Assembly: GCA_029946065.1 (NCBI GenBank)
Contig: JAQSDU010000020.1
Coordinates: forward strand, 354,368 to 418,367
Reading direction: 5' to 3'
From: Flavobacterium sp.
GTDB taxonomy: Bacteria; Bacteroidota; Bacteroidia; Flavobacteriales; Flavobacteriaceae
DNA length: 64,000 nucleotides
Notes under the pieces: generated by a model
Seen by the model: the letters and a program-made list of their open reading frames with translations, nothing else
The model's database searches: none
Told to the model about the DNA's origin: nothing
Program-made: the position numbers and the translations under genes
In this document: positions 9,347 through 18,391 of the stretch, in pieces
Layout of the letters: the number at the start of each line of letters is the position of its first letter
Position numbering within the stretch: position 1 is the first letter of the stretch

Positions 9347-9381
9347 TTTGTAACAAAGCCCGTTACAATTCGTCATATTTG
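9347..9381 (+). promoter_or_regulatory. Candidate promoter of the GLPGLI/receptor genes
   Basis: TTTG at 9347-9350 and CATATTTG at 9374-9381 are 23 bases apart, near the Bacteroidetes -33/-7 pattern, and lie 25 bases before the GLPGLI gene start. Confidence 0.45.
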
Positions 9382-9405
9382 TTCTTGTAATTTATAAGTT
9401 TTATT

Positions 9406-10311
9406 ATGAAAAAGATAGCATTCGCACTAATAGCAGTTATCGCAACAATGCAGTTGCACGCTCAAAAAGATTTCCAAGGGATGGCAGTTTACGAGTCAAA
9501 GACTACAGCTCCAGATGTCAAGCAATTTATGGGCGGTAGGGAAATTACGCCCGATATGCAGAAAATGATTGACGAAAGAATGAAAAAAATGCTCGAAAAA
9601 ACTTTCATTCTCAATTTTGATAAAGCTGCTTCGATTTACAAAGAAGAAGAGAAACTCGATGCGCCCGGACAAGGCGGAATGGGTGGCGGCAATCGTATGA
9701 TGATGTCGTTTATGGGTGGCGGCGGCACTTTTTATAAGAATGTAAAGGAAAAAAGCTATACCGTTGACCGTGAATTTATGGGAAAAGAATTCCTCGTCAA
9801 AGATTCGTTGCAACATCTCGATTGGAAGATGGATGCCGAAACCAAGCAAATAGGCGGTTATACTTGTTATAAGGCCACTGCTGTAGTTCCGGTAAATCCA
9901 ACAGATTATAGGAATATGCGTCCAAAGAAAACAGAAGAAAAGAAAGACGGTGATAAAAAAGAAGCCCCAAAAAGCGACGATAGAAAAACCAATTTCATGG
10001 ACAATTTCGAAATGCCCAAAGAAGTTACCGTAACTGCATGGTACGCACCGGAAATTCCCGTGAACCAAGGACCGGAAACCTATTGGGGATTACCGGGCTT
10101 GATTCTCGAAGTGAATGACGGAAAAACAACCATTCTTTGTTCTAAAATTGTACTCAACGCCAAAGAAAAAGCAGAAATCAAAGCGCCTAAAAACGGACAG
10201 GTAGTTTCGCAAAAAGAATACGAGAAAATCGTACTCGACAAAACCGCCGAAATCAAAGAAATGAACCAAGGTCGCGGAAATGGCGGCAGAAGACCAATAG
10301 GTGGTTTCTAA
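9406..10311 (+). CDS. GLPGLI family secreted protein
   Basis: A 301-residue protein with a signal peptide (MKKIAFALIAVIATMQLHA). It carries the family-defining motif as WGLPGLILEVNDG near residue 227. A Met/Gly-rich loop (GGMGGGNRMMMSFMGGGG) and a Lys/Glu/Asp-rich linker interrupt the beta-rich body. GLPGLI proteins are abundant in Flavobacteria, and their role is unknown; they are often found next to TonB-receptor-like genes, as here. A Met-rich loop can suggest metal (copper) handling, but this is only a suggestion. It probably forms a unit with the barrel gene 168 bases downstream, although no promoter or terminator settles this. Confidence 0.88.
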   Translation: MKKIAFALIAVIATMQLHAQKDFQGMAVYESKTTAPDVKQFMGGREITPDMQKMIDERMKKMLEKTFILNFDKAASIYKEEEKLDAPGQGGMGGGNRMMMSFMGGGGTFYKNVKEKSYTVDREFMGKEFLVKDSLQHLDWKMDAETKQIGGYTCYKATAVVPVNPTDYRNMRPKKTEEKKDGDKKEAPKSDDRKTNFMDNFEMPKEVTVTAWYAPEIPVNQGPETYWGLPGLILEVNDGKTTILCSKIVLNAKEKAEIKAPKNGQVVSQKEYEKIVLDKTAEIKEMNQGRGNGGRRPIGGF

Positions 10312-10479
10312 AATTAATCAGAACAACTGATAGCTTATAAAAAAAGCGTTGCTGAATAATATAAAACATTAAAGAATTAAGGTGCATTAAGAAACCTACC
10401 TATGAGGAACTTGAATTTTTAATAGTTCTAAATTCTCTTCTTTTTGTTGCATTCCTAAGTTTCAAACAACATTCGATCC

Positions 10480-13221
10480 ATGAATAAAATATTGCTGCTG
10501 TTGGCGCTTTTAATCGGCGCAATTGGTTTCTCACAAAACATAAAATTCGAAGGTATTATCGAGGATATCGCTAAAAAGCCACTCGAAATGGCCAACGTCA
10601 TGGCAGTCAATCTCGATACCAAAGCGATGGATGCTTACGCCATCACGAATGACAAAGGAAAATTCATTCTGAACCTCAATGCAAACGCCAATTACAGCAT
10701 CCGATTGAGTTTTCTTGGTATGAAAAGCCAAGACATCACCATCGTTACGCAAGGCGAAAATATCAAGCGCACGATTACGATGGAAGAAGGCGGAATTGAC
10801 CTTGAAGGTGTCGAAATTGTTCAGGAAATGCCCGTTTCCATAAAAGGGGATACCATTATTTATAACGCAGATTCTTTTAAAACCGGAACAGAAAGAAAGT
10901 TAGAAGACGTCTTAAAAAAACTGCCCGGCGTAGAAGTGAATGCCGATGGAGAAATTGAAGTTGAAGGCAAAAAAGTGCAAAAATTGATGGTTGAAGGCAA
11001 AGATTTCTTTGACGGCGATACCAAACTAGGGGTCAAAAATATTCCTGCGGATGCCATTGACAAAGTACAAGTTTTACGCAATTATAGTGAAATAGGGGCG
11101 TTAAAAGGACTCGAAAATAACGAAGACAATATTGCGATGAACATCAAACTTAAGAAAGGCAAGAAGAATTTCTGGTTCGGAGACATGACTGCCGGAATAG
11201 GCGTAGGGCATGACGACGGCCGATACGTTGTCAATCCGAAATTGTTTTATTATAGTCCGAAATACAGCGTCAACTTGATTGGAAATTTCAACAATATTGG
11301 TGAATTGCCATTTACAGCACAAGATTATTTCAAATTCACCGGCGGGTTCAGGAATATGATGCAGAAAGGCGGTACAAATTTCAATATTTCAAGCAATGAT
11401 CTCGGACTTTCGCTGTTGCGAAATAACCGTGCAAAGGAAATCGAAACTGATTTCGGGGCTACAAATTTCTCTTATAATCCTACAAAAACTTGGACGATCA
11501 GTGGATTTGTAATTGGCTCATCAACATTGACCGATTTGCAAACGAAAACCCAAACCAGCGTATTGCAGCCGGATTCCGACGAAGTGGCTTCCACAGAAAA
11601 TCGCAATCAAACGACTCATCAAAGAAGCAATTTGGGGCTTTTTAAACTAAGCTCAAGTTATAGACCCAACACTAAACTTCAGTTCGATTACGACGGGTTG
11701 TTAAAGTTGTCTTCGCAGGATGAAAATAGTAGTTTGGTCTCTGAGGTTTTTCCAAACACCGCTCAAAACCAAACCGTTGCTACCGAAAGATCGCAAAGTC
11801 CGGTTTCGTTTAATCAGAATTTAGGGTTGTATTATACAATGGACGACAAAAATGTTTTTGCTTTTGAAGCACAGCATTTATATACCAATGAAGACCCGTT
11901 TTATAATCCCAATTTAGGAACGAATCCGTTTCCTGATGCCGCCGCCGCTGAACTCGGGATTGTTTCGCAGGACAGATTCAATATCAATCAGCAGCGTTTT
12001 GTGAAAACCAATAAAATCGATTCGAAACTGGATTACTATTATATGCTTACGCCAAAAAGTAATATCAACGTGACATTGGGCAATACAAATTCCCGTCAGA
12101 ATTTCAATTCTTATATTTTTCAGATCCTGGACAACGGAACGCAAAATGATCTGAATGCTGATTTGACTACGAATAATGTGACGTATAGTTTTAACGATTT
12201 GTTTTTGGGAATGCATTACAAATTCATTACTGGAAAATTTACTTTCAATCCGGGTTTTAGCGTGCATAAATTCAATACGTATAACGATCAAAAAAATACG
12301 CGCGTACGAGATGATTTTTACAGGTTTCAACCCGATGTCTATGCCTTATACCAAATCAAAAAATCGGAAACTTTGAGCTATAGTTTTGCTATCACCAGCG
12401 ATTTTACAGACATCAATCGTTTTGCCGAAAACGTAACGCTTTCCAACTACAACTCATTGTTTAGTGGCAATAGGAATCTTGAAAATGCTACATTGCAGGT
12501 GCATTCGTTAAGGTATTTCAGGTACAATATGTTTAATTTTACGAATATTTTCGCCAACATCAGTTATACAAGAAGAGTCGATGCGATCAAATTGAATTAT
12601 TTGTTTATAGGCAACAATCAGGTGTCGACTGCTGAGAATATCTCGTCTAACTTTCCAGACGAAAGCCTTTCGGGAAGCGCCAATTACGGACGTTCATTCT
12701 TTAAATATTACAAAGCATCAATTGGTTTTAACCTGGCATGGTCAAAGTCAAATAACATACGAAGCAATCTGGCTAATGATTCCTCGGTTATAGAAACGAA
12801 AGAGTCTTTTACACACAACTATACCATTAAAGCGTCGACAAATTTTAAGACGTTGCCGAATCTGGAGATTGGTTATAATATTGGAATCAATACCTATTCT
12901 GGAACGACTTTTTATACCGAAAGACCATTTGCAAGATTGGATTATTATTTTTTCAACAGCCTTGCTTTTGTAGCCGATTACAGTTTTTACCATTATACCA
13001 ACAACGACGATGCCTTTCCAGTTGATAATGAATATGATTTTTTAGACACCAGTTTGGTTTATCAGAAAAAAGACAGCAAGTGGGAATATAAAATAGGCAT
13101 CACCAACTTGTTGAACACAACTTCTTTAAACGATGACAGCTTTTCGCCGCCGGTCATCAGTTCTTCTCAATATGTGGTGCAGCCGCGTTATATTATTTTT
13201 TCGATGAAATATAATCTCTAG
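10480..13221 (+). CDS. TonB-receptor-like outer membrane beta-barrel protein
   Basis: A 913-residue outer-membrane protein. After a signal peptide (MNKILLLLALLIGAIGFSQ) comes a carboxypeptidase-regulatory-like domain (about 22-100), then a plug-like domain (about 115-225, including VLKKLPGVEVNADGEIEVEG and LMVEGKDFFDGDTKLG), then a long barrel of the Bacteroidetes OMP_b-brl_3 type ending in IFSMKYNL. No classical TonB box was recognised, and the plug is degenerate relative to siderophore receptors. It probably works as a transporter or surface protein with its GLPGLI neighbour; the substrate is unknown. Confidence 0.88.
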   Translation: MNKILLLLALLIGAIGFSQNIKFEGIIEDIAKKPLEMANVMAVNLDTKAMDAYAITNDKGKFILNLNANANYSIRLSFLGMKSQDITIVTQGENIKRTITMEEGGIDLEGVEIVQEMPVSIKGDTIIYNADSFKTGTERKLEDVLKKLPGVEVNADGEIEVEGKKVQKLMVEGKDFFDGDTKLGVKNIPADAIDKVQVLRNYSEIGALKGLENNEDNIAMNIKLKKGKKNFWFGDMTAGIGVGHDDGRYVVNPKLFYYSPKYSVNLIGNFNNIGELPFTAQDYFKFTGGFRNMMQKGGTNFNISSNDLGLSLLRNNRAKEIETDFGATNFSYNPTKTWTISGFVIGSSTLTDLQTKTQTSVLQPDSDEVASTENRNQTTHQRSNLGLFKLSSSYRPNTKLQFDYDGLLKLSSQDENSSLVSEVFPNTAQNQTVATERSQSPVSFNQNLGLYYTMDDKNVFAFEAQHLYTNEDPFYNPNLGTNPFPDAAAAELGIVSQDRFNINQQRFVKTNKIDSKLDYYYMLTPKSNINVTLGNTNSRQNFNSYIFQILDNGTQNDLNADLTTNNVTYSFNDLFLGMHYKFITGKFTFNPGFSVHKFNTYNDQKNTRVRDDFYRFQPDVYALYQIKKSETLSYSFAITSDFTDINRFAENVTLSNYNSLFSGNRNLENATLQVHSLRYFRYNMFNFTNIFANISYTRRVDAIKLNYLFIGNNQVSTAENISSNFPDESLSGSANYGRSFFKYYKASIGFNLAWSKSNNIRSNLANDSSVIETKESFTHNYTIKASTNFKTLPNLEIGYNIGINTYSGTTFYTERPFARLDYYFFNSLAFVADYSFYHYTNNDDAFPVDNEYDFLDTSLVYQKKDSKWEYKIGITNLLNTTSLNDDSFSPPVISSSQYVVQPRYIIFSMKYNL

Positions 13222-13229
13222 GTTTTTGT

Positions 13230-13237
13230 TATATTTG
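13230..13237 (+). promoter_or_regulatory. Candidate -7 box TATATTTG
   Basis: A perfect TAnnTTTG match 16 bases before the small membrane protein at 13254. No TTG is seen at the expected -33 distance. Confidence 0.45.
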
Positions 13238-13253
13238 ATAAAAATCAATAAAA

Positions 13254-13523
13254 ATGGAGGTTACTAAAGAAGATAAAATATTTAAGTCGGTTGCGCTTTT
13301 ATCAATATTTGCTGGAATATTTGTACGCAATTCCAAACTCGACGACGATTATAAATTAGGCTTTGCCTTTCTAACGATGGTTGTGCTTGGTGTGCTTGGT
13401 GTAAGGAAATTCCTAAGAGCTAAAAAAGAAGGAAAACCACTAACGCCTTTTTATTTGGCGCTTGGATTTGTAATATTGACCGTACTGTTCACACTTTATA
13501 TGCTTTATCGGATTAAAGAATAG
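13254..13523 (+). CDS. Small membrane protein, unknown
   Basis: An 89-residue protein with two or three hydrophobic segments (about 13-22, 36-50 and 66-84) separated by Lys/Arg-rich loops. No family was recognised. A TATATTTG promoter box stands just upstream. Its TAG stop codon directly abuts the stop codon of the convergent gene on the other strand, with no base in between, so neither gene has a dedicated terminator here and the transcripts must overlap. Confidence 0.65.
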   Translation: MEVTKEDKIFKSVALLSIFAGIFVRNSKLDDDYKLGFAFLTMVVLGVLGVRKFLRAKKEGKPLTPFYLALGFVILTVLFTLYMLYRIKE

Positions 13524-14894
13524 TTACCAATAGCATTCATTAGCGCCCTCAGGTTGTATTTTACGAAAGGAAATATACTTATACCACCACTTCGTTTTTG
13601 AAAATTCTGACTTGCTGAGGTCGTTAATTACAATTGTGTCATTTTTATACACGAGCGTACATGCAAGGTTTTCCCGATTAGGTTTTTTTATCCATTGGCT
13701 TGCCAGAAATTTAAACTGTGTAATCGGCAGTCTAAAACCCTCAAGTTTTGCGGTTTTTAAACGTTCATCAAGTTTAAAAATCAATAAGTTATCTTCTTCT
13801 AGATCAAAAATTTTTGTTTTTTTTGTATCGATAAGCAAATGATTGCTACGACTTTTTTCGGTAATTAAATTGCTGAACATAGTGAGGTTAGAAGAATTTC
13901 CAAGACCTACATACGATTTCATTGTCCAGAAACTAATCGTCAATATGCAAACCGAAACCGTTTTGATATATTTTTTTTTGAATATAGTTGTTCCGGCAGT
14001 ATAATTTTTGATGAAAATAAAAAAGAAAATAAGGTAACCCACGCCAAAAACGGTGCCTGAAATAAAGCCTGATACTACGGAAGACAATTGCAGTTTCATG
14101 AACGCTACAAGCAATAGCATATACAAGAGGGCAAAAAACACATAACATTTTAAAGCCTTGTAGACGATATTTTTCGGAGTGTTGTTGAAGTTAATGATAC
14201 ATCCTAAAATCAAGAATGCTGCAAAAGAACTGAAATCAGCGAAAACCGTGAGTGAAAGATAAAAGTGGAAACCGATCATTGCAAGTGCCGAATAACGTCG
14301 CGTTTTTTTCCAGAATAGTCCAAAAGGCAACGCCATTTCGATAAAAATGGTCGCATATTGAAAAAAGCTAGAGAGCACAGGTGTTATTTTAAAAGGCCTT
14401 CCTGTTAGATTTGCTATAGTCCCACTGTTAATTTTATTGACGCAACTGACACAAGGATTAAAAAAATCGGTATTGAGTTTGTGAAAACCGGTATAAAAAT
14501 ATACCGATACTACGCAAATTCTGAAAACCCATGACACAAGATTGGCATCAATGCGCAGATTGGGGCGCGATAATTTATATAAAAACATTCCTAAAAGAAT
14601 GCTGTCGGCAAAGAACTCGAGATTAGAATGGTTGGGTAGAACAGGAAAGTTTTCGGCATAATAACAAAAACTGATAATAATATTCACCATTGTAGCCCAC
14701 CAAAACCTATAGTTTAGAAATGAAAAAAAGCACATTAAAAACATTATGCACAACAGCGTCGGCGATTGCCAGACAAGCTCTTCAAAATTCATCAGAAGGC
14801 TACAGTTAAAAACGACCAGTAGCAAAAGGTAATTGGGGTTGCTGATGAAATCACTTTCCAGTTTTGATAAGATGCCGGATAATCTTCTGAACAT
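13524..14894 (-). CDS. Multi-pass membrane protein, HTTM-like
   Basis: A 456-residue protein with roughly eight to ten hydrophobic helices over the first 330 residues and a soluble C-terminal part. Motifs such as VYFYTGFHKLN, the following FFNPCVSCVNKIN and MFSNLITEKSRSNHLLI resemble HTTM-domain proteins, the membrane fold shared with vitamin K-dependent gamma-carboxylase. The family's bacterial role is unknown, and carboxylase activity should not be assumed. It stands alone: metK lies upstream in the same orientation but is separated by a terminator. Confidence 0.6.
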   Translation of the reverse strand: MFRRLSGILSKLESDFISNPNYLLLLVVFNCSLLMNFEELVWQSPTLLCIMFLMCFFSFLNYRFWWATMVNIIISFCYYAENFPVLPNHSNLEFFADSILLGMFLYKLSRPNLRIDANLVSWVFRICVVSVYFYTGFHKLNTDFFNPCVSCVNKINSGTIANLTGRPFKITPVLSSFFQYATIFIEMALPFGLFWKKTRRYSALAMIGFHFYLSLTVFADFSSFAAFLILGCIINFNNTPKNIVYKALKCYVFFALLYMLLLVAFMKLQLSSVVSGFISGTVFGVGYLIFFFIFIKNYTAGTTIFKKKYIKTVSVCILTISFWTMKSYVGLGNSSNLTMFSNLITEKSRSNHLLIDTKKTKIFDLEEDNLLIFKLDERLKTAKLEGFRLPITQFKFLASQWIKKPNRENLACTLVYKNDTIVINDLSKSEFSKTKWWYKYISFRKIQPEGANECYW

Positions 14895-14924
14895 GAATTT
14901 CGGATTTGTGAGGTGAAATTAATA

Positions 14925-14962
14925 AAAAAAAGCCTGACGGATAAATTCAGTCAGGCTTTTTT
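14925..14962 (-). terminator. Intrinsic terminator of metK
   Basis: AAAAAAGCCTGAC (14925-14937) and GTCAGGCTTTTTT (14950-14962) form a stem with T-tracts usable from both strands. It lies 15 bases after the metK stop codon. Confidence 0.88.
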
Positions 14963-14977
14963 ATTAAGTTTTTGCGG

Positions 14978-16228
14978 TTACAATCCGAATGCCGCTTTAA
15001 CAGTGTCAACAAAATCAAGTTTTTCCCATGTAAACAGTTCTACTGTTACCGTTTTTTCTTCGCCGTTTGGCGCTTTGAAAATTTTTGTTACGGTTTCCGT
15101 TTTCCTGCCCATGTGACCGTAAGCTGCGGTTTCGCTGTATATTGGATTTCTCAGTTTCAATCTTTGTTCGATGAAATAAGGACGCATGTCAAAAATTTCT
15201 TCAACTTTTTTGGCGATTTCACCGTTGGTAAGATTCACTTTTGAAGTACCATAGGTTTCTACGAAAATCCCCATCGGTTTTGCTACGCCTATAGCATAGG
15301 AAACCTGAACCAGAATTTCATCGGCAACACCTGCAGCTACTAAGTTTTTAGCGATATGACGCGTTGCATAGGCAGCACTTCTGTCCACTTTACTTGGATC
15401 TTTTCCAGAAAAAGCACCACCGCCGTGTGCGCCTTTTCCACCGTATGTATCAACGATGATTTTTCTTCCAGTCAATCCTGTATCGCCATGCGGTCCGCCA
15501 ATTACAAATTTTCCGGTAGGATTGATGTGGTATTGGATTTTGTCGTTAAACAAATGCGCATATTTAGGGTTTTTGGCGATGATCCTTGGAATCAGAATTT
15601 CGATTATATCTTTCTTGATTTTAGCTAGCATGGTTGCTTCTTCATCAAAATCGTCATGCTGTGTAGAAATTACAATAGCATCGATTCTTGAAGGCTTGTT
15701 GTTGTCATCATACTCAAGTGTTACTTGGGATTTTGCATCTGGGCGCAAGTAGGTGATTTCGCTATTTTCTCTTCGTAAATCAGCTAGTTCCTGTAATAAT
15801 TTATGAGAAAGATTAAGTGCTAATGGCATCAAATCCTCTGTTTCATTGGTGGCATAACCAAACATCATACCTTGGTCACCGGCACCTTGCTCTTCTTTGC
15901 TGGCGCGGTCAACACCTTGGTTGATGTCTTGCGATTGTTCGTGTATGGCTGAAAGTACGCCGCAAGAATTGGCCTCAAACATGTATTCGCTTTTGGTGTA
16001 ACCGATTTTTCGGATAACATCTCTTGCGATTTGTTGAACGTCGAGGTAAATTTTTGATTTTACTTCACCGGCAAGTATAACCTGTCCTGTTGTTACTAAT
16101 GTTTCACAGGCCACTTTTGATTCCGGGTCAAATGCCAAGAAATTATCAATTAATGCATCCGAAATTTGATCGGCAACCTTATCAGGATGTCCTTCGCTGA
16201 CTGACTCTGACGTAAATAAATAAGCCAT
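14978..16228 (-). CDS. metK: S-adenosylmethionine synthase
   Basis: A 416-residue cytosolic enzyme making SAM from methionine and ATP. Signatures include GHPDK at residues 14-18, the nucleotide loop GAGDQGMMFGYATNE and the P-loop-like GGGAFSGKDPSKVDRSAA. It is longer than the 384-residue E. coli enzyme because of insertions typical of Bacteroidetes. Its 5' leader (about 130 nt) contains a SAM-II-like aptamer immediately after the promoter, so feedback by its own product is likely. It sits at the edge of the methionine locus, transcribed divergently from the T9SS protein gene. Confidence 0.97.
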   Translation of the reverse strand: MAYLFTSESVSEGHPDKVADQISDALIDNFLAFDPESKVACETLVTTGQVILAGEVKSKIYLDVQQIARDVIRKIGYTKSEYMFEANSCGVLSAIHEQSQDINQGVDRASKEEQGAGDQGMMFGYATNETEDLMPLALNLSHKLLQELADLRRENSEITYLRPDAKSQVTLEYDDNNKPSRIDAIVISTQHDDFDEEATMLAKIKKDIIEILIPRIIAKNPKYAHLFNDKIQYHINPTGKFVIGGPHGDTGLTGRKIIVDTYGGKGAHGGGAFSGKDPSKVDRSAAYATRHIAKNLVAAGVADEILVQVSYAIGVAKPMGIFVETYGTSKVNLTNGEIAKKVEEIFDMRPYFIEQRLKLRNPIYSETAAYGHMGRKTETVTKIFKAPNGEEKTVTVELFTWEKLDFVDTVKAAFGL

Positions 16229-16301
16229 AATTTAAAAAATAATTTTAATTAATTTTTTAGAGAAAAATAACAGTTGCAGGCAAGACACTAAAGAAGAATT
16301 T

Positions 16302-16351
16302 CTGCTTTAGCATTTTTTAATGAGGTTGCAATCAGTCAAATTTTTCCTCTT
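16302..16351 (-). promoter_or_regulatory. SAM-II-like riboswitch aptamer in the metK leader
   Basis: On the minus strand GAGG and CCTC form P1 around a loop containing ATTTGACTGATTGCA. This aligns with the conserved AUUUAAcCguAUUGCA of SAM-II aptamers. After P1 comes ATTAAAAAATGCTAAAG, matching the conserved UGAUAAAn..GCUAAAaag part. The element begins 13 bases after the -7 box. A downstream hairpin CTAAAG/CTTTAG overlaps the aptamer's last conserved segment and could be the alternative structure. The match is by eye only. Confidence 0.6.
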
Positions 16352-16363
16352 GAATTTAGATTG

Positions 16364-16371
16364 CAAATGTA
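16364..16371 (-). promoter_or_regulatory. Candidate -7 box of metK (TACATTTG)
   Basis: A perfect TAnnTTTG match on the minus strand, about 135 bases before the metK ATG. A start about seven bases downstream would place the SAM-II-like aptamer at the very 5' end of the mRNA. No clear -33 TTG is visible. Confidence 0.55.
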
Positions 16372-16468
16372 TGAAACCGTTTTTGATTAAAAACATTTAT
16401 AAATAAGTTTTTTAGTATTGGGTTTTTTTTATATTTTTACCCATCAATAATCAATTAATATAAAAATT

Positions 16469-18001
16469 ATGAAAAAACTATTACTTTTAGTTGTTGCTGT
16501 AATGAGTGGAGTTGGTGCTTTTGCACAGGGCGCTACTTGTGCCGCTGCTACAACAGTTACTTCCGGATCTACTTACGTGGTTGCTCCAATCACTACAGGA
16601 ACTTATGTTAACGGATGTTCTAGTACTACAGCTACTAAAGCTGTTTGGTATAAATTTACGGCAGCTGCTTCTGGAATCGTTACTATCGATGCTACTCTTG
16701 ATGTGAATCCGGTTGGTGTTGCTGCCACTGATGTGGACACTAGAGTTCATTTGTTTTCAGGAAGTTGTGGAGGTTTGACTTGTGTTTCTTTCAATGATGA
16801 TGCGGATTTTGCAGGTGATGACTATAGGTCAAAAATTCAGGATGTAGTTGTTACTGCTGGAACTACTTATTATATTGAGTGGGATAACAAATGGACTTCA
16901 GGAACAGTTGGTTTCTCATGGACATTTACTTTTTCTGCACAAACATGTTTCAAACCAACTGCTTTTACATTTATCGAAGCACCAACTGAAACTACTGCTA
17001 CTATCGGATGGACTGCACCTGTAAATGGAGCTCCTTCTGGATACCAAGTTGAATATGGTCCTCAAGGTTTCACACAAGGAACTGGTACTATTTCAAATAT
17101 AACGGACACTCAAATCGCTTTAGATGGTTTGTCACCAAGTTCAGTTTATAGCTTCTATATTAGAACTTTCTGCGGTGGTACTGACTATAGTGTATGGGTA
17201 GGACCAATTAGCTTTGCTACAGTATTCCAACCTGCGGAACCAACTTATACAACAAGTTTTGAAACAACAAATTTAGATTTCATCGGATGGTTTGCTGTAA
17301 CTTCTGCTGTAGGAGCTGATTGGTTCGTGAATTCTGGAGGTGTTGGTAGTGCTTTGGTACAAGATGGTGCCTCTTCTATCGTTTCTATTTCAAGTACTAC
17401 TGATGATTCAGACGGACAAATAATTTCAAGAGGTGTTAACTTGACGGCTGGATTGCCTTATGTAGTTTCTTTTTATGTTAGAAATTATTTGGGCGCTCCT
17501 GATACTGACACTGCAACCGGTAGTATTCAATTAGATGCATTATTTGATAACGGTACAGATGTTATTACAACCAACTTGATTACAGAATCTGGAATAGCAG
17601 ATTTAGAGTTTGTATTGAAAACTGCAACTTTCACACCAGCTACTACAGGGACTTATTTCTTTTCATTCCTTAATAATTCACCAATAAATGAAGGTACTGC
17701 AGCGCACGGTTTAATCGTAGATACTTTCTCTGTTGCGGCTCCACTTGGCGTTTCAGATGTATTGGCTGGAAAATTCTCAATTTTACCTAACCCTGCAACT
17801 AGCTTAATCGCTATTTCGAATACTGAAAACATTCAGATTCAATCTGTTTCAGTTGTAGATTTGAATGGAAGAACGGTTAAACAAATGAATGTTATCGGTG
17901 CTGAAGCAAGAATTAATGTTGCTGACTTGGCTACTGGAATGTACATGGTTAATGTGACTACTGATCAAGGAAATGTGGTTAAAAAAATAATGAAAAACTA
18001 A
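16469..18001 (+). CDS. T9SS-secreted multidomain protein (PPC-like, FN3)
   Basis: A 510-residue protein with a signal peptide (MKKLLLLVVAVMSGVGAFAQ). A beta-sandwich resembling bacterial pre-peptidase C-terminal domains comes first (about 25-160, with VWYKFTAAASG and FSGSCGG). Next is a fibronectin type III module (about 162-250, TATIGWTAP and SSVYSFYIRTFCGG), then a jelly-roll-like region (about 258-425) and a T9SS sorting tail (SILPNPATSLIAIS to KKIMKN). No catalytic motif is seen, so an adhesin or structural role is likely. Codon use is strongly biased to common flavobacterial codons, suggesting high expression. Confidence 0.85.
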   Translation: MKKLLLLVVAVMSGVGAFAQGATCAAATTVTSGSTYVVAPITTGTYVNGCSSTTATKAVWYKFTAAASGIVTIDATLDVNPVGVAATDVDTRVHLFSGSCGGLTCVSFNDDADFAGDDYRSKIQDVVVTAGTTYYIEWDNKWTSGTVGFSWTFTFSAQTCFKPTAFTFIEAPTETTATIGWTAPVNGAPSGYQVEYGPQGFTQGTGTISNITDTQIALDGLSPSSVYSFYIRTFCGGTDYSVWVGPISFATVFQPAEPTYTTSFETTNLDFIGWFAVTSAVGADWFVNSGGVGSALVQDGASSIVSISSTTDDSDGQIISRGVNLTAGLPYVVSFYVRNYLGAPDTDTATGSIQLDALFDNGTDVITTNLITESGIADLEFVLKTATFTPATTGTYFFSFLNNSPINEGTAAHGLIVDTFSVAAPLGVSDVLAGKFSILPNPATSLIAISNTENIQIQSVSVVDLNGRTVKQMNVIGAEARINVADLATGMYMVNVTTDQGNVVKKIMKN

Positions 18002-18018
18002 TATTAATTAGTTGCTTC

Positions 18019-18049
18019 TAAAAGCCTTTCAGTAATGAAAGGCTTTTTT
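18019..18049 (+). terminator. Intrinsic terminator
   Basis: AAAAGCCTTTC and GAAAGGCTTTTTT form a stem 18 bases after the T9SS gene. It isolates that gene from the metY leader region. Confidence 0.88.
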
Positions 18050-18073
18050 ATTTATGTTAAAATTTCAAAACTG

Positions 18074-18105
18074 TTTGGATAGTCCGAAAATAGTTCAGAA
18101 GTTTG
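18074..18105 (+). promoter_or_regulatory. Candidate promoter of the metY leader
   Basis: TTTG (18074-18077) and GAAGTTTG (18098-18105) are 20 bases apart. This is close to the -33/-7 pattern, and the first leader ATG lies 22 bases downstream. Confidence 0.5.
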
Positions 18106-18127
18106 CTAAACGAAAAATCAACAAAAA

Positions 18128-18196
18128 ATGAAATTTATAATTTGCAATATTTGCTGTATGATGTGGACAAATTCCGCAGAGAAAGCTATTGCATAA
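18128..18196 (+). CDS. Leader peptide 1 (Cys/Met-rich) of the metY attenuator
   Basis: A 22-codon ORF, MKFIICNICCMMWTNSAEKA followed by IA. Cys-Asn-Ile-Cys-Cys-Met-Met-Trp is encoded at 18143-18166. Cys and Met are the end products of the pathway whose gene lies downstream. Ten bases after these codons, GCAGAG (18176-18181) is perfectly complementary to CTCTGC in the 5' arm of the terminator at 18225. A ribosome stalled on Cys or Met codons would leave GCAGAG free to form the antiterminator. This is the classic design of transcription attenuation. Translation is inferred, not shown. Confidence 0.8.
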   Translation: MKFIICNICCMMWTNSAEKAIA

Positions 18197-18224
18197 TTTT
18201 AAATACTTAAAATATACAATTCAA

Positions 18225-18249
18225 CCTCTGCCGACCGCAGGGGTTTTTT
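18225..18249 (+). terminator. Attenuator terminator 1
   Basis: CCTCTGC (18225-18231) pairs with GCAGGGG (18237-18243), with one G-U pair, followed by TTTTTT. Its 5' arm can pair instead with GCAGAG inside leader ORF 1. Confidence 0.8.
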
Positions 18250-18284
18250 ATTTCAAATCAATTCGTAAAATTAAAATTAAAATA

Positions 18285-18368
18285 ATGATCGCAATAGTAA
18301 AAATGATGATGTGTTGTATGGCGTGCGTATGCGCCCGAAACCGATGTTGCCATTTGCGAACGATTTAA
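18285..18368 (+). CDS. Leader peptide 2 (Met/Cys-rich) of the metY attenuator
   Basis: A second short ORF of 27 codons lies between terminator 1 and terminator 2. It encodes MIAIVKMMMCCMACVCARNR and then CCHLRTI. The run MMMCCMACVC (18303-18332) has four Met and four Cys codons in ten, with two more Cys at 18345-18350. GTTGCCA (18346-18352) could pair, using G-U pairs, with TGGTAGC (18400-18406) at the end of the second terminator's 5' arm and loop, as a tentative antiterminator. The repeated sensing of the same two amino acids suggests two attenuators in series. Confidence 0.75.
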   Translation: MIAIVKMMMCCMACVCARNRCCHLRTI

Positions 18369-18391
18369 TCCGATTATATATCAGTGTTAAA

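Noticed and set aside
9496..10068. 190-codon open frame on the minus strand inside the GLPGLI gene
   Set aside because: It is antisense to a clear secreted protein gene, has no family features, and reads as the complement of the Lys/Glu-rich coding strand.
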